In this document: piece after piece, positions 1 through 14,802 of the stretch
Layout of the letters: every line of letters starts with the position of its first letter
Position numbering within the stretch: the stretch's first letter is position 1
From: Atrichornis clamosus
Taxonomy: Eukaryota; Chordata; Aves; Passeriformes; Menuridae
DNA length: 64,000 bases
Reading direction: 5' to 3'
Assembly: GCA_013400975.1 (NCBI GenBank)
Contig: WBMZ01010838.1
Span: forward strand, 169,001-233,000
Made by a program: the position numbers and the translations under genes
The notes under the pieces: model-generated
Told to the model about the DNA's origin: nothing
The model's input: the letters and a program-made list of their open reading frames with translations, nothing else
The model's database searches: none

Positions 1-3000
1 GAAAAACTCTTTAACTCATGCATGAAAGTATCATGAGAAAGAATAGCTCCCCTTAATCTTTAGCCTCTTCATTTTAAAGCAGCCATTTTTCTAAAACCTG
101 GGAGAACTTACATCCAAGCAAGACTGTGGTAAGGAAGTTTGTAGAAGTTCTACTTTTTGTAGCTGTGAATGTGAGTGGGCAGCCAGCTCTTTCTTTGGAA
201 GAGTACAATTCAAATTTCTCAGAAAGGAGAATAGAAAACTACTGCAAGTGGCACCTGTCATTCATGCATGACAGGAAGCATTTTGAAGTCCAAGCAACAA
301 TCTTAGTCTTGTAGATTTTCTAGTGACAGACAAACCCTTTCCCTCAGTTTTTTTCATCAGTTAAATACTGAAGCTGTGTGCAGAAACTCTACTCCTAAAG
401 TTAATTTTTAAATATCAAGACAATTTCAGTTCTTGAAATTTTTGTTATTTAAAAAATCAGTTTTCATAATGATTACCATGATATTAATACTTACAAATAC
501 ACCTTATTTTCACTCCCTGCTATTCCCACCATATCAGAGCAATGATGATGCACAGACATTCTAATTTGAATGGTTCAGTGTGCTGAACACTTTCCATGGC
601 CAGCTGAGAACTTGTCCATAGCCTGCTTCCTCTCATGTCAACAGAGGACCTATTCTAAACATTCAATACAAAATATTTCTTTGACTTTAGCAAACCATAG
701 TATTCTGATCAAATAGTTTCTGAAAAGTGCCTTGCTAATGCTAATAATAGCTGTTTTAGGAGAGTTGTGCACAAGCAGCTGAATGGTCACTCTCAGGAGC
801 TCTGGACTCTCCTCTGCTTTAGTTTGTATGCAGCAGACTATGAACTGTATGGGAAGAGAGGTCCTTTCCTTGCACGGCACTCTTCAGCAGCAGATTAGGA
901 GTTATGCACTAGGAAAGACTGTTGAAATCATTTGGGACAGGCTGCATGTGACTTTTTCAGAGTATCACACTAGAAGATGCAGATCTCTCATCCCATAATC
1001 ACTCAGAGACTCGGTAACAGTGAAGGACATTTGGAACCAGCTTCATAGTTACCTCTTGCTCCCTTTGCAGCAAGCAAGATGGGATGTCCATCCTTTTGAT
1101 GTCCCATTGACATCAAATGTTTGAGAAATGGTGAATTTCTCACTGGCTAACATCTTGTGTATTCAGGAAAGGCTTGTTCAGAATTCACTAAAGTGTAAAT
1201 TTGTTAGTTCCATCCAAACAAGCCCCATGAGCCCATTCTAATTTGACTTAGTTTATGCTGCTTAGTAAGGAATTTCAAAAAACCCATGAAAAGTCACTCT
1301 CAAGTAAGAATAAGAGTGTCAACACAGTCATGCATCTAAGAAAACTTCCTCTTTCAGGCAAAGTCTTGTGACACAAGAATTTTGGCTCTCAGTGGAGGTA
1401 AAACTTCCAGATTTTGACACAATCCTTCCCATTATTTCTCCAAATGGGTTCAATAGAGCCATGCTAGAAAGCCAAAACTGATCTCTGCACAAGAGAACCA
1501 TGACTAAATGTCATTTAGTTTGTACCTGTGTGAAAAGCAGTGTTGGAAGGTCTCCACAAACGCAAGGTTGTGAGCTCAGAGCCCTGCCACTGCTCTTCAT
1601 GTGCTTTGTGAAAAGCTCAGTTTATGTTTGCTGTCTCCCAGTGATGTTGGTGATTCAGGTCCTTACACTGAAGTTATTGCTTATGGTGTATAGTGTGTTT
1701 AGGCACTATTTAAAATGAACAAACAACACACACAGACAAAAGACACTAGAAAAAAAAACAAAATCTCTAGGTAAATCTGGGAATAGTCACTCTTTCACAC
1801 TAGAAACAGTTCTGTGTCCTTGGCTGTAGTAGGACTGACTCTTTTCAATTGGATTTATTTCTTCACTGACCTCACCAATGGAAATTAGTTTTGATCATGC
1901 CCTTTGAATGGTGTCTGATGTCCCTATGATCAAGCTCTTAGTTACTGCTCATAAAAATCTTGCATGTCTGCAGAGTGCTTAGGAATGGTAAACTGCAGCA
2001 GAGTATGGAAATAAGTATTGTAAGCACGGACAGCATCTGAGGCAAGAACTTTTTGGCAACCATAACTAGCTCCAGTAAAATGGGTCCTGTTCAGAATACA
2101 ATAACTCTCTAACAATTCATTGTTGAATCCCTCGTTTCCTTTGTAAACCTAAATTTTGCTTAAATTAATTTTTATGCTGATGTGTATATGCTCTGATTCT
2201 ACCATGTGATCTTACTAAATCTACAGTGGTGCATTTTCTGTCACTTCTGCTAGTTGATTTTTCTGCAATTTTAAGCAAAATAACACAATTCCAAAAATAC
2301 TTGAAAGCTCATGAATGACTCATACTGTAATTCATTGAATACCATAAAATATTCAGTGACTCAGAGTCCTAGCACAAACCAAAGGTCCAAAAAAGACTCT
2401 ATTGTTCACAATACAGAGGTACAAAATCTGAAGGCTTATAAATCAGGCATTAGCAGCCATTCCTGCGTTTGGGGTTGACACTTGTCAAAATTCTAGCTAA
2501 TCCCTGTGTGGATTTTTAAAAGAGTGTAATGGAACCTAATAATTTTTTAATGAGAAACAGTGTATTTGCTAGATTAATTTCAATTTGTAATGTTGATTAG
2601 TTTCATGCGAGAGTGTAATGATCTGGAGGAATATATGACACTGGAACACTGGAAACAGTTTTCAAAGCATATAGCAGCTGTGTTACATAGTTATTCTACT
2701 CAGAATTACAATAGCAGTGTAGCTCACTTTCTGAATGATTCAGCTTTCATGTTTTGAACACCAAAAGCTTTTATTCTCTAGGGCAAACTGATCCCTACAT
2801 AGTCCAATGATCATGTCTCTGACTGAGTGGATTAAGTAGGAAACGCCTTAGAATACCCTGATCCAGAACTGAGAATATCTGAGGAATGAATTTCACCCAG
2901 GCTGGTTTCCGACCTGAAAACAGCACCTCTCTATGGATTACGCACCTTGTCAGTTACATATGTGGGTAGCTTTATCCAATTTCATCATTCTTGATTTTTT

Positions 3001-5700
3001 AATCCAGTATCACTTTGCACTAGCATGCATCTACTGAAGTGACTTGAGCAACAGCCATATAAGGATGCCACAAAGGAAAGAAGAACCAGTCTGTCATCTT
3101 TAAAAATGGTAAATTTACTTTTGAACACAATGGCATTTTGAGGCGTGGCCATTCATACACACAGGTTTGGTGGGTAATGACCTTTCTGAAATAACATTAT
3201 CATACTGCTTCGTAAGTCCAGAGATAATTCAGCTGGTGTTTAGGTGGGGATAACCTTTGGTTTGGTATGAGGTTTTGATAATGAAATAAAAATGGCATTG
3301 AGAATTATGTGGAAGTGCCTTTGGAGAAGAACAGATGCATCAAAATACCTTTTTAAGAGGACTGAGCATAACTGGGATTTGAGGATTTCAATGGAAGACT
3401 GGGGTTCTATTTAACTGTAGTCTCTGGAGCAGATAGAAAATGGTAGATATGAGACTAAGTGGGTATCACAGGAAATAGTAGAACTGTAATACTGTGTTAC
3501 TGCACCCAGTAGAGTTAGAAACGTCAGTCTGATGGAGCAGTCGTATTTCTTATGTGGAGATTTTTAAAATAAAAAATCTGCAGCCTTGTGCAGATGACTT
3601 TTAAATGAATCCATAAGCATTGATACATTCCCTTGCCAAGGTGCAATATCATTGATCACAACTGGGACTCATTGTTATTAAGGTTTCAACAACATTTGTA
3701 TTAACAAGTCACCTTTGTATCGTAAAAAGGGAGAGGGTTGATAGGCATTAAGAAAACAGCTGCATCGTAGCAAGCAGCCAAGAGCACAATGGGTGTCAAT
3801 AGGAGGTAAAACTACTCCCGCTGAGACAAGTGAAGAAGAAAAATGAAACAGGAGGATTTGTTCCAGCAGCCCTGTCTAATTGTTTATTCCTTTCTCATTC
3901 CATCCTAGTCACTTAAGGGCTATGGCTTCTGTCATGTAAAAGGAAAAATCAAACCTTGGGCTGGTTGGGGTTTCTCTCACTGTAAATGAGTGGAATTTGG
4001 GTGCTGGGAAGCTGTGGGCAGGGTGATGGCAGGTTACCTTTTCCTGATTAGCTACAAGGCATTTACTTCAGATAAGTGCTGTGTGAGTGTATGACCTCAT
4101 AAGTGGCCCCAACCAAACACTAATAGTCTACTTTAGAGAGGAGATTAGGTTCCACTAATGGTGTCACAGCGTGAAATAAGATGCAACATATTAACTGGGG
4201 GAAGGAGCAGGAACAGGGGAGGGAGAAGCCTGGGATTGAAAAGGACAGATTAAAAGTAGAAAAGAACCCAGCGATGGCATAGGATATCTGTAGCTCCTGA
4301 AGGTAAGCAGATTTTGCAGGGTTCTTGTGTGGAAAAAGAGAATTTAAAATAATAGGTACTGATTCCACTGTACTTGGCACTCAAAACCTTGGCCAGTGCA
4401 GGAAGCCCAATGCACATCTCTGCTGTAGCTGTGCTCTGGGAGCAGAACTTGTCCCAAGCAGCAGGTCCCTGATGGCTCTGCACTGCCCCATGGACGCTGT
4501 GGGCACCTGGATTCATCCTATTGGCTCTGAGAGCTTCCAACAGCAGGAAAACAAAGCATTTTTACTGGGAATTTCATTCAATGCAAGCTGACTTGGTCCT
4601 TCTCCCCTCAGAGGCCTCTGTCTCTCTTTCATGGTTATACCACTAGCTGTAAAAATGCAAATGTTTTCATCATTGGTAGCATTGAAGCTGCTGTGCTTCC
4701 CAGGAAGAATAAATCAGGCATTTCCAATAACCTTGAGAGAGATCTCTCGTAACTATGAGATGAATTCATAAATAGAGCAAACAAAACATTTGAACTCAAA
4801 ATCTCGCCCTCAGGTGAAAGATACCTGACAAATTATATTATTACTGTTTTATCCACTTAAGTTGAAGGAGCTGAAGCAACTTTTAAAACTGGCCAACCAT
4901 TTTTTTTGTTCAAATGTTCTTTCGTGGTTCTAAAACAGGTAAAATCTGCCAGAAGAATTTCTGCTCTAGTTTATAGGATTTCTAAATTTTTGGAACTCAT
5001 CACAGTGGTGTTGACCCCATTCCCTAGAAGGCTGAAGTTAGATGGTTGGCTCAAGCGTGAGAAACATGTTTATAATTATCAAATGGGTGTACCAAATGAA
5101 CACAGTGAAAAAGTACTGCTCCAGTACCTATTTGCATATAGGTATCCATGCTCACTTTCAAGACTGATACTTCCATTAGAATCTCCTTTTCTATGCTAGG
5201 AATCAGGCAATACATTCTATATTGCATTTTCTGTATGTCAGCTGTCTTAACCTTACATGCAATCTCAGTGGGAAATAAATACTCGAATTAGAACCTGATT
5301 TATTACAAAGAAATCTTAAAACATGGTGAGGAATTTTTTCAACTTATACAGTGTATACGGTTTTGTAGTCTAAGCACAGTTTAAAATCCAGACATAGTTT
5401 AAGAGGCTAGGACGAGAGAATCTTTTTCTGAAGGCTGTCAACTGATTTCACTGTTGTTTCCAAGCTGAGAGCATGTGATTAACAACACTCTGGCTTTGAC
5501 TAACAGGATAGTGGACTTCTCACTAGGAGACATATCCCTCTATTCTTGAAGCACTGAGAGGTAATGGTGCAGTGCTGCTGCTGATGTGCAGAAAGATCCA
5601 AGTGATCTGCTCCTTCAGCAATCTGTATTTTCAGGGAGGTGAAAAGCGTAGGTGTTGAACTAAAGCACAGACGTTAATTTCTGTACCCTTCTCCCCCCGA
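1..5700. other. Intergenic, no gene recognised
   Basis: AT-rich noncoding DNA. No open frame reaches 100 codons and none resembles a known family. A TAAT-rich block at about 2510-2620 has the texture of a conserved noncoding element but no specific motif cluster. No transposon identified. Confidence 0.6.
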
Positions 5701-5752
5701 CACATACATATATGTATATATGTATATAGATATATATATATAAATATAGACA
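5701..5752. repeat. (TA)n/(ATATGT)n microsatellite
   Basis: An alternating AT-rich run with ATATGTATATATGTATAT and following TA units; self-complementary and probably length-variable. Confidence 0.85.
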
Positions 5753-8700
5753 AGTTTACAGACATATGTACAAAACTGAAATGTGACAATCATGTAACAG
5801 ATTTTTTTTAAAGAGCACATTAAAAGCACTGACTAATTTCAGGGTTGGGTTTAAGACAGAGCAAATGACCTAAATGCATCCCATGCCAACATGCATCTGA
5901 TGAAAACATTCATCTCTTTGGGAAGATGAATAGTTGAATTGTGGTTCTTTGCATACTGACAAGATTAATTTGGAATATACCCTCTCTGGAGATGATACCA
6001 CTAAGACTTGTTAGGCCAGAGAATTCACTTTCATCTGCATGAAAAGTCATAAAATCAATTGAAGCTATCAGACTATTTTCATTAGATAAGTGCCTCCTTC
6101 TGCAGGAGCACACACCCGTTCAATTCCCCCTCAGTTATAGACTCTGTGCTTTGCTGTAGCTAATACGATTGAGAAGTTGGATGTATTTAAAGGTGTGCCT
6201 AATTGCTGCTAATGGGACACTGGGCAGTTTCACGTGTCTACAGCGACTGCCACCTTGGCTGAGCTGTGTGTTTAATGTATCTCATACCTACACTTGGTAG
6301 GATTCATGGACCAGGCATCCATAGGCTTGAATTCCCTGAGAACATGTGGATCTGTACTCAGGGGGCAAAAATAAATGCAGGGCTTCAGTTTCTTTAGTTC
6401 TGTCACACAATTCATACCGTGTGAGCAAGAAGGAGAATGATCCAATCTCAGTGATGCAAGTCCTGTTGGGAGGCAGGGAGCTTTGGATTTGCATGGTCTG
6501 GTCCTGCTAGCTATGGACTTGATCCACTGCATCTCAGTGGGAAAAGAAAGAAAAGAAAGGGACTCATGTAGCACCTGCTGCCATGTAACCAGCCTTCCTC
6601 CAAGGGACACAGAACACCCTCAAGCCAAGGTGGGAAAAAATCAGATTTTGCCACTTCAGATGCTCCAGCTACTGGACTGCAGAATGAAACCGAGTCAGGA
6701 GCGCAATGTACTCTTGCAATTGTCATTGCAGAAGTTGTATTCCACTCTATTCATAGCATTGAGTTTGTGAGGGAGAGGGGTTTTCAGACATGTCTTCCTC
6801 ATGTCCCTGAGGGGCTTGGTGCCCCGTTGCTCAGGGAACTTAGTGCTCTAACTGTGCTCAGAGTACTCAAGTGTGGCAAAGCAATCGGGCTCTGGGGGCA
6901 GAAGGCATCTGCTACTCAGCACTATTTTCTCCTCACAGTTTATTTTATGGTGGTTCTGGATGCTTGTATAGGAAAGAATGTTTCTCAAAGTTTTCTGTTT
7001 GCTTATATTGCAGTCTAGGCAAAAATACAGCTCTCTCCTCTGGTACGGTACCACTGATTTAGTACTGATTTAATTGTCTTCTAATTTTCTTCTCAGCAAT
7101 CCTGCTAAACAAGTGAATCAGAGTCAAGAGATCTGCTGTTCTAATTTCTGTGCCAGATGAACACAGAAGGCTCTCTACATGCAATTTGTAAGGTTCATAT
7201 ACTCCTATGATTGTACCCAAATTCCATAAGGAAACAGGATTAAAGCACCATTCTTGCAGGACACACGACCATTCCTTATTGAAACTCCCTTCAATATATC
7301 TGCTGCAGGTTAAGAACCGATCACTGCTCCCAAGGCTCTTTGAAACACTCCGGCCACTGACCCCAGTTGTTACCACCCTCATTTCCCAATATGCCACAGA
7401 TTTGTACTTACACTCTCTCTGGGAGCTGTTGAAGCTGCAGGAGGCTGGACGTGACATTGGCTCTGATCCCAGTGCCCTCACACATGACCCCAATCAGCTT
7501 CGCTACAATTCTCATGATACCCACAGGGTTTCCAGATGGAAAGAGAAAAATAAATGTTATCAGCACAATCCAAATGGAAAAGGGTTATTTTTTCTTTCAT
7601 AGACAATCTCTGATGCTGATACACAGAAGTTATTAATTAATCTTTTTGTATAAGAATAGTTTCATTTGTTAGAACAAGGAAATATAACAGGCTTACTTTG
7701 ATTGTCAGATTCCTTTTTTTTTTCCTTTTTAAATGGAGAATAATGCTAAAAGGAATTATCCCTTATTTTTAATGCATTCTCTACTCCTCATCAAATCTCA
7801 CACTCTATGATATGGAAGGAACTGGTCATTAAATCTATAGCTAACTTGCACCTAATAATGAATATTATTTGCAGCTACGTAAATGACAGCTGCATTTAGA
7901 AGTGTCTCTAAGTCACAAGTCAAGTAATAACCAGCAATGCTTTCTCTCTGAAAACAGCTAGATGAGGCTGTAGAGACACCTTTTAATGACATGGAAAGGA
8001 CATTTCATAGTGATTTTGACTATTTTGCATTGTATTTTTTGTACTTTGAAACTAAAACTCTGCAGAAATCAGTTGGACAATTTCTGCATTTGCATTGGTG
8101 CTCATGAGTTCTCATTCCACCTTCAGGGTGTAGATGTGCCTGGATTTACCCTGTAATCTCCCAAGACTAAGTGAAGGTTTTGAATAAATCTATTTTAAAA
8201 ACCCAATTTTGACTGGTTTCTCATTAAATGGAACAGTAATTTTAAGAGCTTTTGAGGAATTTTGATTTCTACTTTTTTTCCATCTCTAGAGGTAGAAGAG
8301 AACAAAGGGAAAATATAAATTTATTTCTTACAATCAAATTTTTCTGTCTATTTTGACAAGGAAATATTTATCCTTGTAGTTTTGATAAAATATTATTTTT
8401 AAATAGATATTTGAAGAAATAATATCATGTGATGTGTCATAGATATGGCTAACCTTTAATTAATAGTTTTTCCAAAGTCTTCATTTCATGGAAACTTAGA
8501 ATTAAGTAATTTGAGCACACCAAAAAAATATTTTACTCTATCTCTTTTCCCCCATGAAACACCTACATTTTGGGATATCAGATTAAAAGCTGAACACTAC
8601 TTTATATCAAACAGGTTGGGGAAAATAAAACCAATATAGCCTCATGTTGTTGTGAGGAATAAGTGAACAGGGTTGAATTTCACACCTCCAAAGTGAAAAA

Positions 8701-10704
8701 ATGTTTCTTTATGTCACAATAGGATGAAAACTTTGGCTAGTGATATGTTACACTAGTAGCCTCAATATTTACATACACCAGGCTGGTCCTAACAGAACAG
8801 TTTTCCCATCAGCACAGGTCCCATCCCTGATGTGCTGGGACTCGTTTGAGGGCTTGATTGGGATGTCTTTTCTCTATACCAATTCAGTGTGTGCTGGGAT
8901 TACCAAGAATGTCTTGAATTAGTAAAATCTGTGATAAATTTTTAATCTAATTAACTACAGTTTTTAATCAGCTGAGCTATCATCAAACATGTTTTACAAA
9001 TATACTAACAAGACCATTAGAAAAAAATTGGTTTATAGGTTGTAATTAAATTAAATGTTTAATCTATCATCGCACAAACAGTGGCTGGCTGAGCATAATA
9101 TAATTATATTAATCATCTCCAAACCATGATGTAAGTAATCAGCTCAAAAACTAAAGCTGCTTTGGCTTCCCTATAAATTATGTAGTAGCAATCTCACTAA
9201 CACCTTTCCAGATACTCTTTTCCCTCCTTACTGTCTTAGTATGTGTTGTGGACACAGTGAGAGATTTACTCTTCAGGACCCGGAGGAGAGCAGGTGCAGG
9301 TGAAGTTTCTCTTTGATTCACTGCTTTCAAAGTTCCATTACAGCTACTGAGTGTTGGAGCTGGGAAAGGAGCAATACTTCTTGACCGTCACTGTTTGTTG
9401 TGCTCAGTCTTGGTAGGATAAACAAATAAGGTTAGCAGCAACTGGGAAAAAAGCAGCTGTATCTATTCCTTAGCACAACCCAGGGTCTTTATTTGCAATG
9501 CACTTCTTGTTATATAAGTCCCTGTGTGTCAGGTCTTGATGTTTTTGTTGTTTCTTCATTAAAATAATCTCTGCTAAGGAATCTTTCTTGATTATAGGGA
9601 TTTTTAGTGCAGTTTACAGTTGCAGCCATGCTATACTGAGTCAAAGCTGTTTGCCAGGTAGGCAGTTTACTGAGTAAATATTTAGTGCCAGAGTTCACAC
9701 ATAGCCGTACGCGTAGGTAATTCGTACATACAAGTTCTTTTGTTAAGACTAAAGTTTAAAACTTTTCAGAATCAGAGCCTGAAATGAATGTTTCTGCCCA
9801 GCTCCTACTCCTCCAGCTCCACTGATCCAAAATATAAGTGTTATGCCAAACTATGGAAAACTCTCATCACCACCTCACTTTTTGTGTAATGACAACCAGA
9901 TATTTTTACTGCCAGACACATGCTGAGATTTTGATGACATATATGTGACATACAGTGGCCTGTAAGGTTAATCTCAATCTATATTCTTTAAAGATACCCA
10001 TAAGGATGGACTTCTGCACCTGCTGTCGATGTAGAGATGGCTTTCCCAACTGCAACGCACCTCACGGCACGTTCTTCAAAACCTTTCATCTTTAACGTAT
10101 CTGCTTACTAAAAATGCTTTCACTGACAGTGAGAAATGGAACCTATCGATGTGTTACCAGCCCACATTTCCATCACTACCATCCAAACTTCAGAGAGCCA
10201 CTACAATCAGTGAGAGGCAATGATGCTATTAGATATTGAGATACTTGGGCATAGATTGCACAAGTGCCCTTATAATTTTATATTTTAGAATGGATCTTGC
10301 AATAAAGACAATTAAAAAGTGTTGCTTAACAGGTCATAAGAGGGATCAATCTGAGAGCTCAGAGAGCAAACAAATTATGAGTGACCTAAAGGTAAATGTG
10401 TGTATGTGTTCCCATTAAGGATAAAATAAGCAACAAGTAAATCCACTACCAAAACCAAACAGATTACAGTGCAGGCTGTGTTTCTAAAAGATGAAGAAAG
10501 GCAAATCGATCTTACCCTCAGATGCAGCAACCTCTAATAGCTGTGACAGGGATGTCAGCAGTGCTACCCTCTGGCTGCATTATAGTTACGTGGTTAATTT
10601 CCAGCACTGCAAGCTGTGAACTGTTCTAGCAAAAACCCCAACAATTACAATTAAAGAATTTAAAAGTCCTAAGTCATAAAGAATAGACAAACAATTTTCT
10701 TTAC

Positions 10705-10740
10705 AGTGGGAGCTTCTAGTTTAAGTGGGAGCTTCTAGTC
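10705..10740. repeat. 19-bp tandem duplication
   Basis: AGTGGGAGCTTCTAG at 10705-10719 repeats at 10724-10738 after TTTA, exact over 16 bases. A recent-looking small duplication. Confidence 0.85.
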
Positions 10741-13076
10741 CTTCCTGCAGAAAGAAACAGTGCTCTTACCAGCACTCCTTTGGGCACTTTACAAGGAAGC
10801 ACCCCAGGCTCCTTCATGCTTGTTCATTAGAGGTGAGCTTGAATGTGTTAAGGCCTCACTAAAGACACTTACATGGAATGCTAGATGGAAAAACTGGGTA
10901 TAGTCCCTAGGCATCAGCAGAAGCCACAGAAAAACAAAGGTGTCTTCTTGTTCTACTCCCTCGAAAAGCATATTATTTTCTTGCAGTGTAAATCACAAAT
11001 ATTCAATTTTGGAGGAAAGATACTTTTGTTTTAGTGAAGAATGGGACAGGGAGTAGGGAAGTCAGAATAGTGCTGAATTATGAGGACCACTCCCTGATAG
11101 TCATCCTCTGAACTGCCAGTGATTTGAGTCCATGCTCAGCATACAGAAGATGCAAATTCAAAATTGAGAAATACAGGGAACTACAACAGGATGGACATTT
11201 TTTTAAATCACCAGTCTTGCTGTTGCAGTGTAACCTGACTCTTGTTGTGCCCCAGGAATGAGAATTCCCATCCTTGGTCAGCAGCAGCTTGGATCCCTGG
11301 CCTGGCTGCACAGACCTGGTGAGGCACCCATCCTCTGCACAGATCCAGCCACATGCTCCAGGATCCAAAAGCTCCATGGCCTGAAGCACCTGGTCCCAGC
11401 ACAAAATAACCTCTGCTCTCACTGCATAGTCTAAATTATTATCTAATCCACAGTAAATGATAATATAGCAGGGATATATTCCGAGCTGTCTTGGCCTTTT
11501 GAATTGCAGACTAACAGGCGAGTAATAACTAGGTGCATTTGACCCTGTGTGAGAATAGCCAAGTGTTGAGTCTGCTTTTGCGAAGCTGGAGATCTGCTGT
11601 GCACATTACAGCACACACACAGAGCCATCCAGCCCAGCCAGGCACCAGCTCCAGTCCCTGGTGCCGAAAGGCTGCGCTTCCTTTCTCATGGCCCTCTTGC
11701 CTTTGAAGTGGAGCTGCAGCATGCTCAGCTGTGCTCAGCAGGAGGGCCCAAGGTTTGAATATTCAGATTTCATCTTTGTTTATAGAGTGGGCTTTTGAGA
11801 TGTAGGAATTCTGTTACATTGTCCAGTGTCTGGGGGAAGGGCTGCTGAGGTTGTTAATGGGTCCCGAGGAGCTCCATCCCTTACACAAACCACTGCCGGC
11901 CCCTTCTGCTCGTGCCAGACATTAATGGCCACATGGACCTGGTGCATAATATCAGGTACGTTCAACAGACCTTTTTAACTGTGTTTCTGATTTTATTTCT
12001 GGTTGTTTCATACTGGCTGCATGCTGCAGCAGGCAATATTTAGTCTAGTCCATTTAACTAGTGCTGGTTCAAAGTTGATTGTGGTACACTGTGGCTTTCT
12101 GCAGGGGCTGACACACACACATTAAGTTTTCTTGGTTTCCATAAGGAAAAAAAGCATGAAATTCGATAATATAACATGGAAGTTATTGATTTTCTAAAGC
12201 CCCATGTGCCTCTTCAGTGCATGCAACACTTTCATGTAGACATGCACATAACAGCCCAATTAAGGAGTGGGTACCCAGGAAGGGAAAGCAGAAGAGTATT
12301 GAGAAAGGACAGATCTTTCATTCCAAATCCAGATAAGTGGAGAAGCATTGTGATTTTCCTACCAAATGACTCGGGAAGAACGTGTTTAAGTCTCTCAAAG
12401 CAGAAATCTGGAAGCTCTCCTGTGATCCAGATGGCTGCTGCCAAGCTCCATGAGATGTGCAGCTGTAGGTGTGCTAGGATGGAGGCTGATGCTTCTGGTG
12501 GAAGTGTTGGGTAGGTGCACTACAACAAAGTATTCTGGGGTAAAGGAATGAGTCCCTGTCCTGTTTGTTTCATGGGGGACCCTTTCTCCCATTACAGAAA
12601 AATTGGCAGCTTCCAGTTGTGCAGAGCTATGTGCACAGTCAGGGAAGGGCAGCCTTGCCAAGGGGTTTGTTGCCTGACAACAGAGAATGGCACTTTGTGG
12701 AGTGTGGCTGGGGTGGGCCTGCATCCCCTTTCTGCTGCCAGTCCTTATGACAGGCCATAATCCTCTCCAAAGTTATTCCGGCCCTTTTTTTCTCTCGTGG
12801 GTAGAGGTTCCCTATTTTTTTAATCAAGCATTGATAAATGAGTGAGTATGAACAGAAATATTGAACTGGTTGAACTGTTTTAGCATTGGATAATTCTATG
12901 GTCCATGCAGCATAATTAAAAGTCAATGTTCTTCTTCCTACTTCAGGTCACTTTGTGTATTTGAAGTTGCACCTTAGACTTAAGACTTCCCCTGCATGGA
13001 AGAAGTGTTATAAATGAATAAACTGACCTATTCTACCTTTTCCTACATCCTGGAAAATCACATTTTTCAGTAGATT

Positions 13077-13137
13077 GTGGGCCCATTAGGCCCACTTAAG
13101 GCCCATTAGGGCCACGTAAGGCCCACTTACCCACCCG
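13077..13137. repeat. Small minisatellite, GGCCCATTAGG-like unit
   Basis: Four to five imperfect units of about 10-18 bases built on GGCCCA(C)TTA(G)G: GGGCCCATTAGG, GGCCCACTTAA, GGCCCATTAGG, GGCCACGTAA, GGCCCACTTA. Likely a slippage-generated local expansion. Confidence 0.8.
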
Positions 13138-14700
13138 TTAGGAAGTGCTGCACTGGGCTGCATAGTTACAGTTCTATATGGAGTAATTTAATATATTTGC
13201 ATAGGGTGTATGCTGGTCTCTGTGCCTTTTCTTACCTTTTCTGTTTTATCCTATAAAAAATAATTAAGCAGCCTAATGGAGAAGCCACAAGAGAGCTGCC
13301 ATTTTCTGAACATTTCTGTAATGCAGCTTCAGTGTCTGGCAGAGGGGTTCATATCGAGCCAAGTGTGAATCAAGCACTTGCTATTAAAAGTAACACACTA
13401 AAGCAGGATTCCATCAATTTGCTGTTTGGGTTTTTCAATATTCATAAAAATATATTTCTTGAGGCAGCAGGGATAGCAATAAAAGGAAGGACAAGTAACA
13501 TCCGCATCTTCTCCATGTGATTAGAGTATTTGCATCAAATACTTTATTATGAAGGCTGGAGAACAAGAAAAGCACATTCAGCATCATATGTTATGGCACA
13601 ATCCCTCTCTGGTAGAGCAAACAATGGGACCATTATACAAGCTGACATATTTTTTGTTTCTAATATATTCTGCTTCTTTGTGTCTGTGTGTGCTTAAATA
13701 GCAGGCACAGATGTACTGTTTCCAAAGGTCTTTGACTTGTCATGAGAATACTGTCTTTACCAGTAAAATAAATTGATTACTAGTGACAATGTTAACTATT
13801 ATACAAAGAACACAGCTCTGGTGGGCTTTGTTAGATTTTAAAGAAAAGGTGATTATTTCTTCTTTATGACAGTTTGAAAGGTTTGCCATGTGGATATGGA
13901 AAGATTTTGCTCATGAATATGCAGATGAATGGCAACAGGCCGGGGAGCCAGATCTCCAAATTGACCGTTGGCTGTGATTGAGTTAGAAGAAGAAGAAATA
14001 AAACATGAGACAAACACAAAATACATAAAACCAGCACAGGAGGTGGTTGTTAAAATACTCAATGGTGAGGACATCGTGCAATGTTATATTTGGGGTATAA
14101 CATCAAAATGATGATAGTTACAGGAAAGGACAGTGCCAACTGGGATGGTGCACAGTGCATCAGGTTCGCGGTAAGGCCACAAATCCTTGAGTTATGCCTG
14201 TGCCTGGGGGTTATTTATTGATGCTATGGTCTTCAGCCCTCTGAGCAGTGACATCAGGAAACTGCCTAGGACACAAGGCAACATACCTTTCTTATCAAGG
14301 TGTGTTGCAATTTTTCTGGGAACCATTCTAGTTTGCTGAAGAAAAAACAAACAACCACTCATGCAGGTATTGCAGCGTGTTATAGAGCAGAGAAATTAAT
14401 GACAGGACAGAGTAGCAAAAAGAATCACAAAATACCTACTTGTTATATTACAATGGCTTTTCAGAGATTTTTCTGTTTACAGTGTGAAAAATTATAAAAG
14501 GCACACTTAGAGTAAGTCTTTTACTAGAACCTTTACATTTGTGCAGGATTTTGCTCTAAATCATATTCAAAAAGTTCTCTTTCTACAGATCTCATGTTAA
14601 AATAATTTGGGATCTTTTCCAATCTAATTTAAGATGCTACAAATATTTTGTGTAATGAGATTGGAAATTATCCATTTGCTCCCCCTAGAAAATGCTATGA

Positions 14701-14802
14701 GTTCTCCCTTGATTGCAGTTCAGATCATGCTGCTAAACACCAATTTAGAACACAAATCAGGCTCCTTGTTGATTGCAGTTCAATTCATGCTGCTAAATAC
14801 CA
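14701..14802. repeat. Two-copy tandem duplication, 60-bp period
   Basis: TTGATTGCAGTTCAGATCAT followed by GCTGCTAAACACCA, starting near 14709, recurs exactly 60 bases later (near 14769) as TTGATTGCAGTTCAATTCAT followed by GCTGCTAAATACCA. Only a few differences separate the copies, so the duplication is moderately young or constrained. Confidence 0.88.

Noticed and set aside
7440..7570. Hydrophobic minus-strand frame followed by GTGTAAGTA that looks like a splice donor, suggesting a hidden exon
   Set aside because: No acceptor AG follows the upstream pyrimidine tract closely enough, no matching neighbouring exons, and no protein family recognised.
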